Source of the DNA: JABDQA01 sp963759125
GTDB lineage: Bacteria; Desulfobacterota; Desulfobulbia; Desulfobulbales; Desulfocapsaceae
Length of the DNA: 64,000 bases
Direction: 5' to 3'
NCBI GenBank assembly: GCA_963759125.1
Contig: CAVWXN010000005.1
Coordinates: 868,001 to 932,000 of the forward strand
In this document: one piece after another, positions 1 to 8,400 of the stretch
Layout: the number at the start of each line of letters is the position of its first letter
Numbering within the stretch: position 1 is the first letter of the stretch
Program-made: the position numbers and the translations under genes
The notes under the pieces: generated by a model
Seen by the model: only the letters and a program-made list of their open reading frames with translations
Database searches by the model: none
What the model was told of the DNA's origin: nothing

Positions 1-1576
1 CGTCAAGCAAGAGATTCCCTGCCAGTCCCTGTTTGAGCGGTTCGGAACGAAGCGTTTTCTCGACGTTCATAGTCAATGCATCGCGATCGGAGCCCTTGAA
101 CAGCCGGATCTGTTTTGCCAGCCCGAGCGCTGACTCGCATTGCAGCTCGGCCTCGCTGAACTGGTTCTTTTTCAGTGAGGACTGGCATTCTCCGAAACGA
201 TTCAGAGCCTGTTCATACTTTGAAGAACTGAGATAATAGTTAACACCGGCAGCACCAGCCACCAGAAAAAGTATGATAACAAGAGCATAGGGGACGAGCC
301 TGGATTTGCTTTCCGATCCATCCTCAAAAAAGGTCCGACTGCCAGATTCTTTTGGCTCCGGTTTGGGGTGGGGTGGGGGCGGCGGTTGGTAGACTTCTTT
401 TTCTTTCGCTTCCGGCTTGGCTATGGTCTCTGCTGCGGGCTCAGCCACGGTCTCGCTCTCTTCGCGGGATTCGAGCGTGGGGGCGGCCCAGTCTCCAAGC
501 AGCTCCAGGGCCTGGCTCATTCGGCTCAGGTCATCATGCAGTCTGGGATAGTCGGAGGTGACCGTCTCGATTTCTTTGAAAAGTTTCAGCGCTTCGGCCG
601 GCTCACCCTTGTGTTCGAGTTCAAGAGCTTTGGTATACAGGGTCTGGGCCCTCTCCTGGGCCAACGCTGACTGCTCTGCCAGTGCCTCTTTTCCCTCGAA
701 GGTGGTGGAAGCAGGAAGAAGAGAGAGCTCCTTGTCCAAACCGAAAAAGCGTTTCTGCGCGGCCAGCTCGTTGAAATGGTCGACGTCCACATCTTCTTCG
801 TCCATTTCGCCAGCCACGTCACTCTTGAATCCAGGAGGCAGCAGATCGTTATCCGGTGCTACCTCACTTTGCAGGGATGCTTCGAAATCGAAATCGGATT
901 CCTCGAAAATATCACCCACCGCCCCTTCCGCCGCATCATCTTTTAGGCCCTCATCTTCATCGACGAAGCTCAGGGCCGGGGCGACGTTGTCGTCAGCTTC
1001 CGAGTCGAATGGCTCCAGCAGATCTTCTGTAATCTCATCGTCATCGTCGTCCAGCAGGGAGGTGAAATCTTCTTCTGAAGCAGGACTCAGGGTAGGAGAA
1101 ATGGACGCTGGATCATCGGAGACAAGACTTTCAGGCTGGTCAGTCCCACCGGACTCAAAATTCTCTGCATACCACTGGGCGGCCTCTTCATTGAAAGCGT
1201 TGCTGGTGGAATAGAACGCACCGGTAATCATTTCGCCTATGTGGGTGATAAGATCGATTATGGAGCGGTTCTTTTCCCAGAAATCACCGATGCAGATAGC
1301 GGCTGGATCAAAATCGGGATGAAAAATTGGACTTTTGGGCTTGCAGCTGGGCGGGAAATGCGGGTAGCCAAAAGGTATGCTGAGAAAAATAGTGTGACTG
1401 TCAGCTTTTTCTACACTACCCTCAGCACTCTTCTGCAATCCCTCGACGTTGTAGGTTATTTCGTATTTGTCTGGAGGATTTCCATCTACTGGTACGACGG
1501 TGATGCGGGAATCATCGGAAAAGGACTGGATTATTTCCTGATTGATAGCTTCTAGCTGTTCCGTCGCAATAGCCAT
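1..1576 (-). CDS. membrane-tethered E2 (ubiquitin-conjugating)-like protein, C-terminus beyond window
   Basis: Open reading frame of 525 codons with no stop that runs off the left edge, read from ATG at 1576. Residues 1-140 have the order of a UBC (E2) fold: beta-rich N-terminus, YPHFPP at 71-76, FHPD at 85-88 (like the E2 HPN motif), ICIGDFW at 94-100 with candidate catalytic Cys95, then a helical tail containing AFNEEAAQWYAEN. Residues about 145-280 form a strongly acidic linker (runs of Asp and Glu), 290-345 look TPR-like, about 393-406 are proline-rich, 427-449 form one hydrophobic membrane helix, and the rest begins another TPR-like stretch. E2 enzymes carry ubiquitin-like proteins as Cys thioesters. 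Activity here is inference, since no E1, Ubl or JAB gene is visible. The topology suggested is a cytosolic E2 domain on a membrane anchor. The antisense strand has several long shadow ORFs caused by codon bias. Confidence 0.8.
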   Translation of the reverse strand, partial: MAIATEQLEAINQEIIQSFSDDSRITVVPVDGNPPDKYEITYNVEGLQKSAEGSVEKADSHTIFLSIPFGYPHFPPSCKPKSPIFHPDFDPAAICIGDFWEKNRSIIDLITHIGEMITGAFYSTSNAFNEEAAQWYAENFESGGTDQPESLVSDDPASISPTLSPASEEDFTSLLDDDDDEITEDLLEPFDSEADDNVAPALSFVDEDEGLKDDAAEGAVGDIFEESDFDFEASLQSEVAPDNDLLPPGFKSDVAGEMDEEDVDVDHFNELAAQKRFFGLDKELSLLPASTTFEGKEALAEQSALAQERAQTLYTKALELEHKGEPAEALKLFKEIETVTSDYPRLHDDLSRMSQALELLGDWAAPTLESREESETVAEPAAETIAKPEAKEKEVYQPPPPPHPKPEPKESGSRTFFEDGSESKSRLVPYALVIILFLVAGAAGVNYYLSSSKYEQALNRFGECQSSLKKNQFSEAELQCESALGLAKQIRLFKGSDRDALTMNVEKTLRSEPLKQGLAGNLLLD

Positions 1577-1626
1577 AAACAAGTACCGATAGATTGAAGA
1601 GGGAGCAAAGAGGTAACCAATTCGAT

Positions 1627-1635
1627 ATTATAGCA
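1627..1635 (-). promoter_or_regulatory. extended -10 promoter of the E2-like gene
   Basis: On the minus strand TGC is followed directly by a perfect TATAAT (1632 down to 1627), an extended -10 element. It lies about 50 bases before the ATG at 1576 and gives a leader of roughly 45 nt. No good -35 box is seen, which is normal for extended -10 promoters. It suggests that the E2-like gene starts its own transcript rather than depending on the HAD gene upstream. No clear Shine-Dalgarno precedes the ATG. Confidence 0.5.
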
Positions 1636-1668
1636 TTTTTCACAACAAGAAAAAGTTTTTTATAAATA

Positions 1669-2301
1669 TCACCGGGCCAGGTGGCGAAACGGCTTCAGCT
1701 CGAGAATTTGCCTGAATCTGTCCACGTAATATCTGGCTTGGAGCAGTTTGTTTCTAAAGGCGATGAGGTCGACTCCGGCATTTTCGCTATGCTGTTGGTC
1801 GATCACAGAATCGCCGATGAAAATCGTTTCTTCGGGGCTGCAGTTGAAGTGCGAAAAAATCTTTAAAAGTGCATCCGGTGCCGGCTTGGGATTCTCAACA
1901 TCCATTGAGGTCACCACCAGTTCAAAATAATCGGTCAAACCGTAAGCCTCCAGCAACGGCTTCATGGTCGTCGTCCGGTTGGTCGAGATGGCCAGGAGAT
2001 AGTGGTCTTTAACGGTATTGAGAAATTCTAGCAAATCCGGCTCCATGACCATATGGGCTAGATATGGTGTGTAGCTCTGAGATAATCGATGACGGTGCAC
2101 CGCATCAAGATCGGTCGCCGGATACTTCCGGAAAATGTGCGCTACCGAGTCGGTGACATTATGGCTGTGGACGAACTCAAGCTCCTGGTCATCCATGGGC
2201 GACTGGTCGAAGGCGCTCAACAGATCGTTGTAGTAGATCCGGTTGGCTTCCCTGGAATCGAACAGAACCCCGTCGCAGTCGAAAACGATAAGCTTCAGCA
2301 T
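1669..2301 (-). CDS. HAD-superfamily phosphatase (phosphoglycolate phosphatase-like)
   Basis: 210 aa, the usual length for subfamily IA HAD hydrolases. Motif I is FDCDGV with nucleophile Asp8 and acid Asp10. Motif II is the Ser of AISTNRT, motif III the Lys of NPKPAPD, and motif IV the GDSVIDQ acidic loop. A helical cap of about 70 residues lies between motifs I and II. Such enzymes remove phosphate from small metabolites such as phosphoglycolate or sugar phosphates in the cytoplasm. The substrate cannot be read from sequence. It lies between the YkgJ-type gene (37 nt upstream) and the E2-like gene (92 nt downstream), all on the minus strand. Confidence 0.85.
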   Translation of the reverse strand: MLKLIVFDCDGVLFDSREANRIYYNDLLSAFDQSPMDDQELEFVHSHNVTDSVAHIFRKYPATDLDAVHRHRLSQSYTPYLAHMVMEPDLLEFLNTVKDHYLLAISTNRTTTMKPLLEAYGLTDYFELVVTSMDVENPKPAPDALLKIFSHFNCSPEETIFIGDSVIDQQHSENAGVDLIAFRNKLLQARYYVDRFRQILELKPFRHLAR

Positions 2302-2338
2302 GGTAGATTTTTCGTGAGTAATATCAAATAATTATTGA

Positions 2339-3061
2339 TCAAAGGTCGAAAAGCAGGCGTTCCATGAATTGGAGGCCGAATTCAAGCAATCTCTCGTCGT
2401 CTTCATAGACAACCTCCGGGATCTCGAGGGGTGGCTTGATCCGTTTGTCGGCCAACTGGGCCCGGAAGTTATCAAGATCATAGAGCGCCAGCCTGTAGAG
2501 GCTGATGCGCTCATTGGTCAGTTCTAATCCATCTTTGATTTTCCGATGCTGGGTGATGGCGGTCAGTCGGTCGTTGAATCGGTTAAAGGTTTCCAGTTCC
2601 TGGGACTTCATGAAGCTCTGCGCCGTCTGCACAGTTTTTTCCTGAAATCCCTGGCAATGCGGTTCCTGCAAAAGGATGAACTGCTCGTGGACGCCGCCCT
2701 CATCTCTGGTCGTTCCTCGACCCAAGGGATAGGTTCGGCAGGCCCCGGGCCGGTGCAGATAAATTGAACAGCCCGCATCGTTTACAAACACGCAGCTGGC
2801 TTTGCCGTCATCCACCATGGTCAGGTAGAAGCGGGGAAAAGTGTCTGCGGGGGTCAATTCCTCGATGATATAGCGTTCATGAAGCTTGGACGAACTGAGC
2901 CCAGTAGCCAGGCGCAGTCTGAGAACATCATAGGGAGTCAGGACCAGTTCCAGTTCCCTGCAGCAGTGAGTGAAGCAGCTTACCCGATCATGGCAGAGAA
3001 AGGAGAACACTTCCCCCGGGCTTATCGGAGAGAGCTGTCCCTGGATTTGTTTACCACTCAT
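2339..3061 (-). CDS. YkgJ-family cysteine-cluster (putative Fe-S) protein
   Basis: 240 aa. A Cys cluster near the N-terminus (Cys23, Cys29, Cys33, Cys34 in SCFTHCCRELE) and a second group around residues 110-135 (Cys in ASCVFVND, GCSIYL and GACRTYPLG) match the YkgJ / UPF0153 pattern thought to bind a zinc or Fe-S centre. The role of this family is not established. The C-terminal 100 residues are charged and helical and look lineage-specific. It starts 6 nt after the SecDF stop and is almost surely cotranscribed with it. That does not prove a secretion role. Confidence 0.75.
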   Translation of the reverse strand: MSGKQIQGQLSPISPGEVFSFLCHDRVSCFTHCCRELELVLTPYDVLRLRLATGLSSSKLHERYIIEELTPADTFPRFYLTMVDDGKASCVFVNDAGCSIYLHRPGACRTYPLGRGTTRDEGGVHEQFILLQEPHCQGFQEKTVQTAQSFMKSQELETFNRFNDRLTAITQHRKIKDGLELTNERISLYRLALYDLDNFRAQLADKRIKPPLEIPEVVYEDDERLLEFGLQFMERLLFDL

Positions 3062-3067
3062 GAACTG

Positions 3068-5653
3068 TCAGGCCTGGCCTCGTTTCCAGAAGGTCAGTAG
3101 TGGGCTGGCGATGAATATCGATGAGTAGGTACCGATCAGCACACCCATCAACAGGGCAAAAGAGAAATCATGAATCACGGAGCCGCCGAAAATGAACAGA
3201 GACAGCAATACCATGGCCGAGGTTAACGAGGTGACGATGGTCCTGCCAAGGACCTGGTTGACACTGCCGTTGATCACCTGATTAGTGAGCCGGAATTTGT
3301 CCAGCTTTTTCATGTTCTCTCTGATACGGTCGAAGACAACCACCGAGTCATTCAGTGAGTAACCGGCCAGGGTGAGCAGGGCCGTGACGATAAGCAGGGT
3401 TATCTCGATATTCAAAAGCCAGCAGATTCCCAGAACAACCAGCACATCGTGAAAGGTTGCCGCCGCCGCCGCCAGTCCGAAACTGATGTCAAAACGAAAA
3501 GCGAGGTAGACGATGACTCCGGCCAGCGAGATGAGGATGGCCTGGATTGCCTTGTTGCGCAGTACAGCACTCACGCTGGAACCGATTTCAGCCTGAGATT
3601 CGAGAACAAATCCCTTGTCTGCCAGCTCTCGGCCAAACAGCTCGTTGACCTGATCGCTGAGGTTGGCCACCACCGCTTCGGACTTCTTCACCTTGATGAT
3701 CAGACGGTTCTCGTTTTCCACCTCCTGCAGATTGATGCCTTCCATTCCGTTGCTGGTAAATACTGCTCTGACCTCAGCCATGGAAAAAGATTGCTCGGCT
3801 TTGTACTGGAGAAGTGAGCCTCCGGAAAAATCGACACCCAAATTGGCACTGCCCCTGGCTATCTGGAAAAAAGCGATGAGGCCGATGAGCACCATCACGC
3901 CGGAAATCGAGAAGGTGATGGTGCGCACCTTCATGAAGTCGATGTTGGATTTTTTGATGATCTGCAGAAACTTGAGATCGGTGATCACCCGTTTAGCGGC
4001 GAGCAAGTCAAATATCAGCCTCGAGCAGAACAGGGCGGTGAACAGGTTGAAGATGATACCGAGGCTCAGGGTGACGGCAAAACCTTTGATCGGACCTGTA
4101 CCGAAAAGGAACAGCGCCATGGCGGTGATCAGGGTCGTTACCTGGGAGTCGACGATGGTCCACAGGGCTTTGCCGAAGCCCCCGTCGATACTCGATCGGA
4201 CCGGCTTACCGAGGGCGTATTCCTCCCTCATCCGTTCGAATATCAAAACATTGGCGTCGACCGCCATGCCTATGGAAAGTACGATGCCGGCGATGCCCGG
4301 CAGGGTCAGCGTGGCGTTAAGTACCGCTAAACCCGAGAAGAGAAAGAGAATGTTCAAGGTGAGGGCGAAGTTGGCGATGACCCCGGAGAGCCGATAATAG
4401 ATGACCATGAACCCTAATACCATGAGGGCTCCGAAAATACCGGACAGCAGCCCCTTCTGGATGGAGTCCTTACCCAGGGTCGAGCCCACCGTCATATTCT
4501 GAATGACATCGACCGGTGCCGGCAGGGCGCCGACCCGCAGGACGATGGCCAGGTCCGATGCCTCTTCATGGGAAAAGCTGCCGGAAATCTGGGCGGAGCC
4601 ACCGAGTATCCGTTCCCGGATAACCGGTGCCGACTTGACTACTCCATCCAGCACGATGGCCATCCGGCGGCCAACATTTTTTTCGGTAAGGGTGGCAAAC
4701 ACCTTGCCACCGCGAGAGGTCATATCAAGGCTGACGTAGGGTTCGTTGAAGGTCCCCCCGATTCTTACCTGGGCGTTTTTGACCATATCACCTGTCATCA
4801 GCACCTTGGTTTCGAGAAGGATCGGCCGGGAGCTTTCGATGCCGGTCTGCTTGTCGACCAGCCGTTCGAAATAGATAGCCGTATTGGCTGGCAATGAACC
4901 CGCTAGAAGGCGATTCAGCTCCGTTACTTCATCTCGTTCCTGCCATTTGCCAGACCACTGGCCCGACTCAACTGCGTTGGCAACCAACTGATCGATGTTG
5001 GCTCCTTCACTCTCGGCTACCAGTTTGAATTCGAGCTGGGCGGTATCGCCGAGCAGCTTCATTGCCCGCTCAGGGTCTCTGACGCCGGGCAGCTGAATAA
5101 CGATCTCATCCGCTCCCTGACGAATGATGACCGGTTCGGCAACGCCAAACTGATCTATGCGGTTTCTAATAATTTCAAGGGACTGAGCCACCGCATTGTT
5201 CTTGATATAGTCTTTTTTCTCTTGACTCAGCTGTAGAATGATTCGCGGAAAACTACCTTCTTTTGCATCCACCTGGACGTCAAGTTCTTCGTCAAATCCG
5301 TCCTCAATGAGTGCCTGAACTTTGTCGACCGCACTGACGTTGGGCAGGGTGAAAATAATGGTATCTTTGGAGCCGGAATTGGTCTGGACCGCGGTTACCG
5401 ATTCTTCGGCAAGGGTGTCCTTGAGATCATTGGCGGCCAGCTCCAGAGTGTTTTCTTCGGCCTTCTGGAGGTTGACCTGAAGTACCAGGTGCATCCCACC
5501 CTGCAGGTCAAGACCGAGCCTCAGCCCTTCGGGCGCCATGTACTTTTTCCACCATCCCGGAGTGTTGGCATAGAATGATGGAACAACCGTGATGACGGCC
5601 AGTACGATGATAAAAAACAGAAATCCAAGTTTTAATTTTAAAGCGGTATTCAT
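3068..5653 (-). CDS. secDF: fused SecD-SecF protein translocase subunit
   Basis: 861 aa, the summed length of SecD and SecF. Residues about 7-27 are the first membrane helix, followed by the SecD motif RLGLDLQGG near 45-53, the periplasmic P1 region, and a membrane block with GMAVDANVLIFER near 465. A second unit starts near residue 555 (VRTITFSISG helix), with the SecF motif LGVDFSGG near 605 and SLNDSVVVFDRIRE near 765. These RND-type proteins use the proton gradient to pull secreted proteins across the inner membrane with SecYEG. One uninterrupted frame joins both halves, so this is a true fusion and not two overlapping genes. yajC is not beside it. The start ATG is preceded by an AT-rich leader with a promoter at 5708-5735. 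Confidence 0.95.
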   Translation of the reverse strand: MNTALKLKLGFLFFIIVLAVITVVPSFYANTPGWWKKYMAPEGLRLGLDLQGGMHLVLQVNLQKAEENTLELAANDLKDTLAEESVTAVQTNSGSKDTIIFTLPNVSAVDKVQALIEDGFDEELDVQVDAKEGSFPRIILQLSQEKKDYIKNNAVAQSLEIIRNRIDQFGVAEPVIIRQGADEIVIQLPGVRDPERAMKLLGDTAQLEFKLVAESEGANIDQLVANAVESGQWSGKWQERDEVTELNRLLAGSLPANTAIYFERLVDKQTGIESSRPILLETKVLMTGDMVKNAQVRIGGTFNEPYVSLDMTSRGGKVFATLTEKNVGRRMAIVLDGVVKSAPVIRERILGGSAQISGSFSHEEASDLAIVLRVGALPAPVDVIQNMTVGSTLGKDSIQKGLLSGIFGALMVLGFMVIYYRLSGVIANFALTLNILFLFSGLAVLNATLTLPGIAGIVLSIGMAVDANVLIFERMREEYALGKPVRSSIDGGFGKALWTIVDSQVTTLITAMALFLFGTGPIKGFAVTLSLGIIFNLFTALFCSRLIFDLLAAKRVITDLKFLQIIKKSNIDFMKVRTITFSISGVMVLIGLIAFFQIARGSANLGVDFSGGSLLQYKAEQSFSMAEVRAVFTSNGMEGINLQEVENENRLIIKVKKSEAVVANLSDQVNELFGRELADKGFVLESQAEIGSSVSAVLRNKAIQAILISLAGVIVYLAFRFDISFGLAAAAATFHDVLVVLGICWLLNIEITLLIVTALLTLAGYSLNDSVVVFDRIRENMKKLDKFRLTNQVINGSVNQVLGRTIVTSLTSAMVLLSLFIFGGSVIHDFSFALLMGVLIGTYSSIFIASPLLTFWKRGQA

Positions 5654-5707
5654 AAATTTTTCCGGAAGGATATATTAGTTACTATTAGCAGAGAAACCAG
5701 CCTCGCG

Positions 5708-5735
5708 ATTATACCGTAATGCCCGAATCTTGCAA
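5708..5735 (-). promoter_or_regulatory. sigma70-type promoter of secDF
   Basis: On the minus strand TTGCAA (5735-5730) and a perfect TATAAT (5713-5708) are 16 bases apart, about 55 bases before the secDF ATG. This would drive secDF and the YkgJ-type gene and separates them from larB, which ends at its own stop upstream. Confidence 0.55.
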
Positions 5736-5816
5736 GGTTTCAACGCATTTTGTTCGGATAAGTGATGACTTCGCCGGTGACTGCCAATTTATATCGATCG
5801 GAGTCCCTCCGCCCGA

Positions 5817-6572
5817 TCACCGGAGTGAATTGATTTTAATGGCCATACAGGCAGCACCGAAGCCGTTGTCGATGTTTACCACAGCCAGTCCCGGGGCACA
5901 GCTGTTGAGCATGCCAAGCAGAGCGGCAAACCCGCCGATACCGGCCCCATAGCCCACCGAGGTCGGCACACCGATCACCGGGCAGCGAACCAAGCCGCCG
6001 ACCACACTGGGTAGAGCTCCCTCCATTCCGGCCACGACGATAATGACCGCGGCCTTTTGTAAAAGGGCGTGGTGGGCGAGAAGACGATGGAGCCCCGCGA
6101 CCCCGGCATCATAGATTGTCTGGCATGGATGCCCCAGGGTTTCGATGGTTACCCGTGCCTCTTCGGCGACGGCCAGATCAGAAGTACCGGCGCAGATCAC
6201 CACGATTTCTCCAATGATTTTGTTCTGTTCCACCGAGGCGATACCATGTTGCAGGATCCCGGCCTGCTGGTGATAGGTGAATTGGGGGATATGGCTGATC
6301 ACTTCTGCGGCTTTTTCAGGATCGACTCGAGTGACGAGGACTGGCTCCCGCTGTTTGAGCATGGTGGCGGCGATGGTGATGATTTGTTCTGCGTTTTTGG
6401 ACTCGCCAAAAATCACTTCGGGGAGGCCGGTGCGAAGTTCGCGCTGGTGGTCGATACAGGCTCCGTCAAGCGCTTCGGCCGGAAACCCTCCCAGCTGCTG
6501 CAGCGCCCCGTCAACATCTATATCGCCCTGGCGGACGCGGTCGAGGAGTTCCTTCAGAGATTTGCTGTTCAT
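5817..6572 (-). CDS. larB: nickel pincer cofactor biosynthesis protein LarB
   Basis: 251 aa, typical for LarB. The C-terminal two thirds resemble the PurE/AIR carboxylase fold: VVICAGTSDLAVAEEA, DAGVAGLHRLL, VAGMEGALPSVVGG and PTSVGYGAG are all family blocks. The N-terminal 90 residues are the LarB-specific helical part (ELLDRVRQGDIDVD). LarB carboxylates and hydrolyses nicotinic acid adenine dinucleotide, the first step to the nickel-pincer nucleotide used by lactate racemase-type enzymes. LarC and LarE are not in the window, so the pathway would have to be completed elsewhere. The gene stands alone, divergent from the kinase gene to its right. Confidence 0.9.
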   Translation of the reverse strand: MNSKSLKELLDRVRQGDIDVDGALQQLGGFPAEALDGACIDHQRELRTGLPEVIFGESKNAEQIITIAATMLKQREPVLVTRVDPEKAAEVISHIPQFTYHQQAGILQHGIASVEQNKIIGEIVVICAGTSDLAVAEEARVTIETLGHPCQTIYDAGVAGLHRLLAHHALLQKAAVIIVVAGMEGALPSVVGGLVRCPVIGVPTSVGYGAGIGGFAALLGMLNSCAPGLAVVNIDNGFGAACMAIKINSLR

Positions 6573-6780
6573 TTTCTACCTGCTGAGTTAAGCGAGAGTG
6601 TCAGGAGCAACCGGATTGTCCAATTGGCCGGTGAATTGCTACCTTATCATGTGCATAAATCAAGGTAAAGGATTCCTGTTCTGTTTACCGCGGCAATTGA
6701 TTCTGTTACACTGTGGCCCGGTTAAGGCTAAGGGCAGGTTCGAAGATATCACGCTGAAAGAAAACAAGGAAGCCACGTTA

Positions 6781-7794
6781 ATGGAGAATTTCCCGAACTA
6801 TATTAGGGTTCTCATGCAACCCGAATCTTATGACCATCCGGCTGGCGAGGTTCAACTCATTCAGACCCATATATCCTACGTGCTTATTGCCGGGGATTTT
6901 GTCTACAAATTCAAGAAACCGATGAATTTCGGTTTCCTTGATTTTTCCACTTTGGCCAGGCGGGCCCACTACTGTCTTCAGGAAATCTCGCTGAACCGGC
7001 GTCTCTGTCCCGAGATCTATCTCGAACGTGTCACGGTGACCAGGGCGGCTGAAGCGTATCTGCTTAACGGTGACGGTGATATCGTTGAATACGGCGTCAA
7101 GATGCGCCGTCTGAAAGAAGAGCAGATGATGGGCAGGATCCTGGCCGCCGGTGCCTTGACGTCCACCCATCTTGACCGCATCGTCGACACTCTGGTGCCC
7201 TTTTACGAGTCAGCTGAGGTCAACGACGAGATCAGGTCCTATGGCCGAGCCGAGGCAGTAGCCGTCAACGTGGTCGAAAATTTCGACCAGACCGAATCCT
7301 TTGTTGACGGAGCGGCGTTAAGCAGAGAGCAATTCGTTTCTATCAGGGCCTATGCCCTGGATGTTTTGCAGCAAGAGGAGAGGTTCAACAGGCGAATTGA
7401 CGACGAGAGAATCAGGGACTGCCACGGCGATCTGTACTCGGCCAATATCTGCCTCGACGACAAAGTGTACATCTTTGACTGTATCGAGTTCAACGATCGC
7501 TTTCGCTACTCAGATGTGGCCGGTGACATCGGTTTTCTGGCCATGGATCTCGATTTTCATAACCTCGACGATCTGGCCGATTATTTTGTTGCCCGCTATG
7601 TCGAGCAATCCGGAGACCAGGGTCTGCTGGACCTGATTGCCTTTTACAAATGCTACCGGGCCTATGTCCGGGGCAAGATTAACCTGTTCACTGCCGCTGA
7701 CCCGGGAGTCGCCCCTGAGACCGCGACCGGCTGCACCGAACAGGCAAAACGCTATTTCCAGCTGGCCCAACGCTATGCCCAGGCAGAACGATAA
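6781..7794 (+). CDS. aminoglycoside phosphotransferase-like kinase (APH fold)
   Basis: 337 aa from the ATG at 6781. An upstream in-frame extension to 6598 exists but does not look like protein of this family. The N-terminus has the TSHAV-like strand and the lysine strand FVYKFKKPMNFGFLDF. The catalytic loop is CHGDLYSANIC near residue 214, followed by the metal site IFDCIEFND. This family of APH-fold kinases is often fused in one chain to a C-terminal P-loop kinase. Here that partner is the next gene, 4 nt downstream. Substrate unknown; nothing indicates antibiotic resistance as opposed to housekeeping phosphorylation. Confidence 0.8.
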   Translation: MENFPNYIRVLMQPESYDHPAGEVQLIQTHISYVLIAGDFVYKFKKPMNFGFLDFSTLARRAHYCLQEISLNRRLCPEIYLERVTVTRAAEAYLLNGDGDIVEYGVKMRRLKEEQMMGRILAAGALTSTHLDRIVDTLVPFYESAEVNDEIRSYGRAEAVAVNVVENFDQTESFVDGAALSREQFVSIRAYALDVLQQEERFNRRIDDERIRDCHGDLYSANICLDDKVYIFDCIEFNDRFRYSDVAGDIGFLAMDLDFHNLDDLADYFVARYVEQSGDQGLLDLIAFYKCYRAYVRGKINLFTAADPGVAPETATGCTEQAKRYFQLAQRYAQAER

Positions 7795-7798
7795 GTCG

Positions 7799-8350
7799 AT
7801 GGTCGTTGTTTTTTTTGGCCTGACCGGTTCCGGCAAAAGCTATCTGGGCAAGCGCTGGGCGGCTGAGAGAGGATACCCCTATTTCAACAGTGATCAGGTG
7901 CGAAAAGAACTGGCCGGAGTGGCCCCTGAGAGCAGGCACCACGTCCCTTTCAATGAAGGATTATACAGCCCGGATATGACCCGCCAGACTTACGATGAAA
8001 TGATTCTCCGCGCGCTAGGAGCGCTCCGCGACAATGAAGCCGGAGTGGTGATGGATGGCTCCTACCGAGCTGAGGAACAGCGGCTCCAGGTGGTTGACGC
8101 CTTCAGCAGTCACAAGGCCATATTTTTCATCCATTGTTATTGCCAGGAGTCGGTCGTCAGAGCCCGCTTTCAGCTTCGGGCTGCAGATTCCGGGGCGGTT
8201 TCGGATGGCCGCTGGGAGATCTATGTCGGCCAGAAAAAGAGTTTCGCGATACCAAAACGGGTGCAAGGAGCCTCCCTGCTGGACCTGGATACCGATGAAC
8301 ATATCGGAGCACTGATCGCCCGGGTCGATAATTTTATCAAGAGCAACTAG
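7799..8350 (+). CDS. P-loop kinase (AAA_33 / gluconate kinase-like)
   Basis: 183 aa from ATG 7799. An alternative ATG at 7775 would overlap the upstream gene by 20 nt, and either start keeps the full domain. Walker A is GLTGSGKS at residues 7-14, close to the N-terminus as in zeta-toxin/gluconate-kinase-like proteins. The DGSYRAEEQR stretch and the basic RARFQLR region fit the substrate and lid parts. In related genomes this domain is commonly fused to the APH-like kinase, and here the two are separate but directly adjacent cistrons. The likely role is ATP-dependent phosphorylation of a small molecule together with the upstream kinase. The substrate cannot be told. Confidence 0.75.
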   Translation: MVVVFFGLTGSGKSYLGKRWAAERGYPYFNSDQVRKELAGVAPESRHHVPFNEGLYSPDMTRQTYDEMILRALGALRDNEAGVVMDGSYRAEEQRLQVVDAFSSHKAIFFIHCYCQESVVRARFQLRAADSGAVSDGRWEIYVGQKKSFAIPKRVQGASLLDLDTDEHIGALIARVDNFIKSN

Positions 8351-8400
8351 TTGAAACCAGTTCGGATCACAAAATCCACAATCTTAACGGCAAAAAAACA

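Noticed and set aside
558..1214. Plus-strand frame of 218 codons
   Set aside because: Ser-rich shadow of the acidic part of the E2-like gene on the other strand (GA-rich codons read in antisense).
3663..4397. Plus-strand frame of 244 codons
   Set aside because: Antisense to secDF, with no family likeness.
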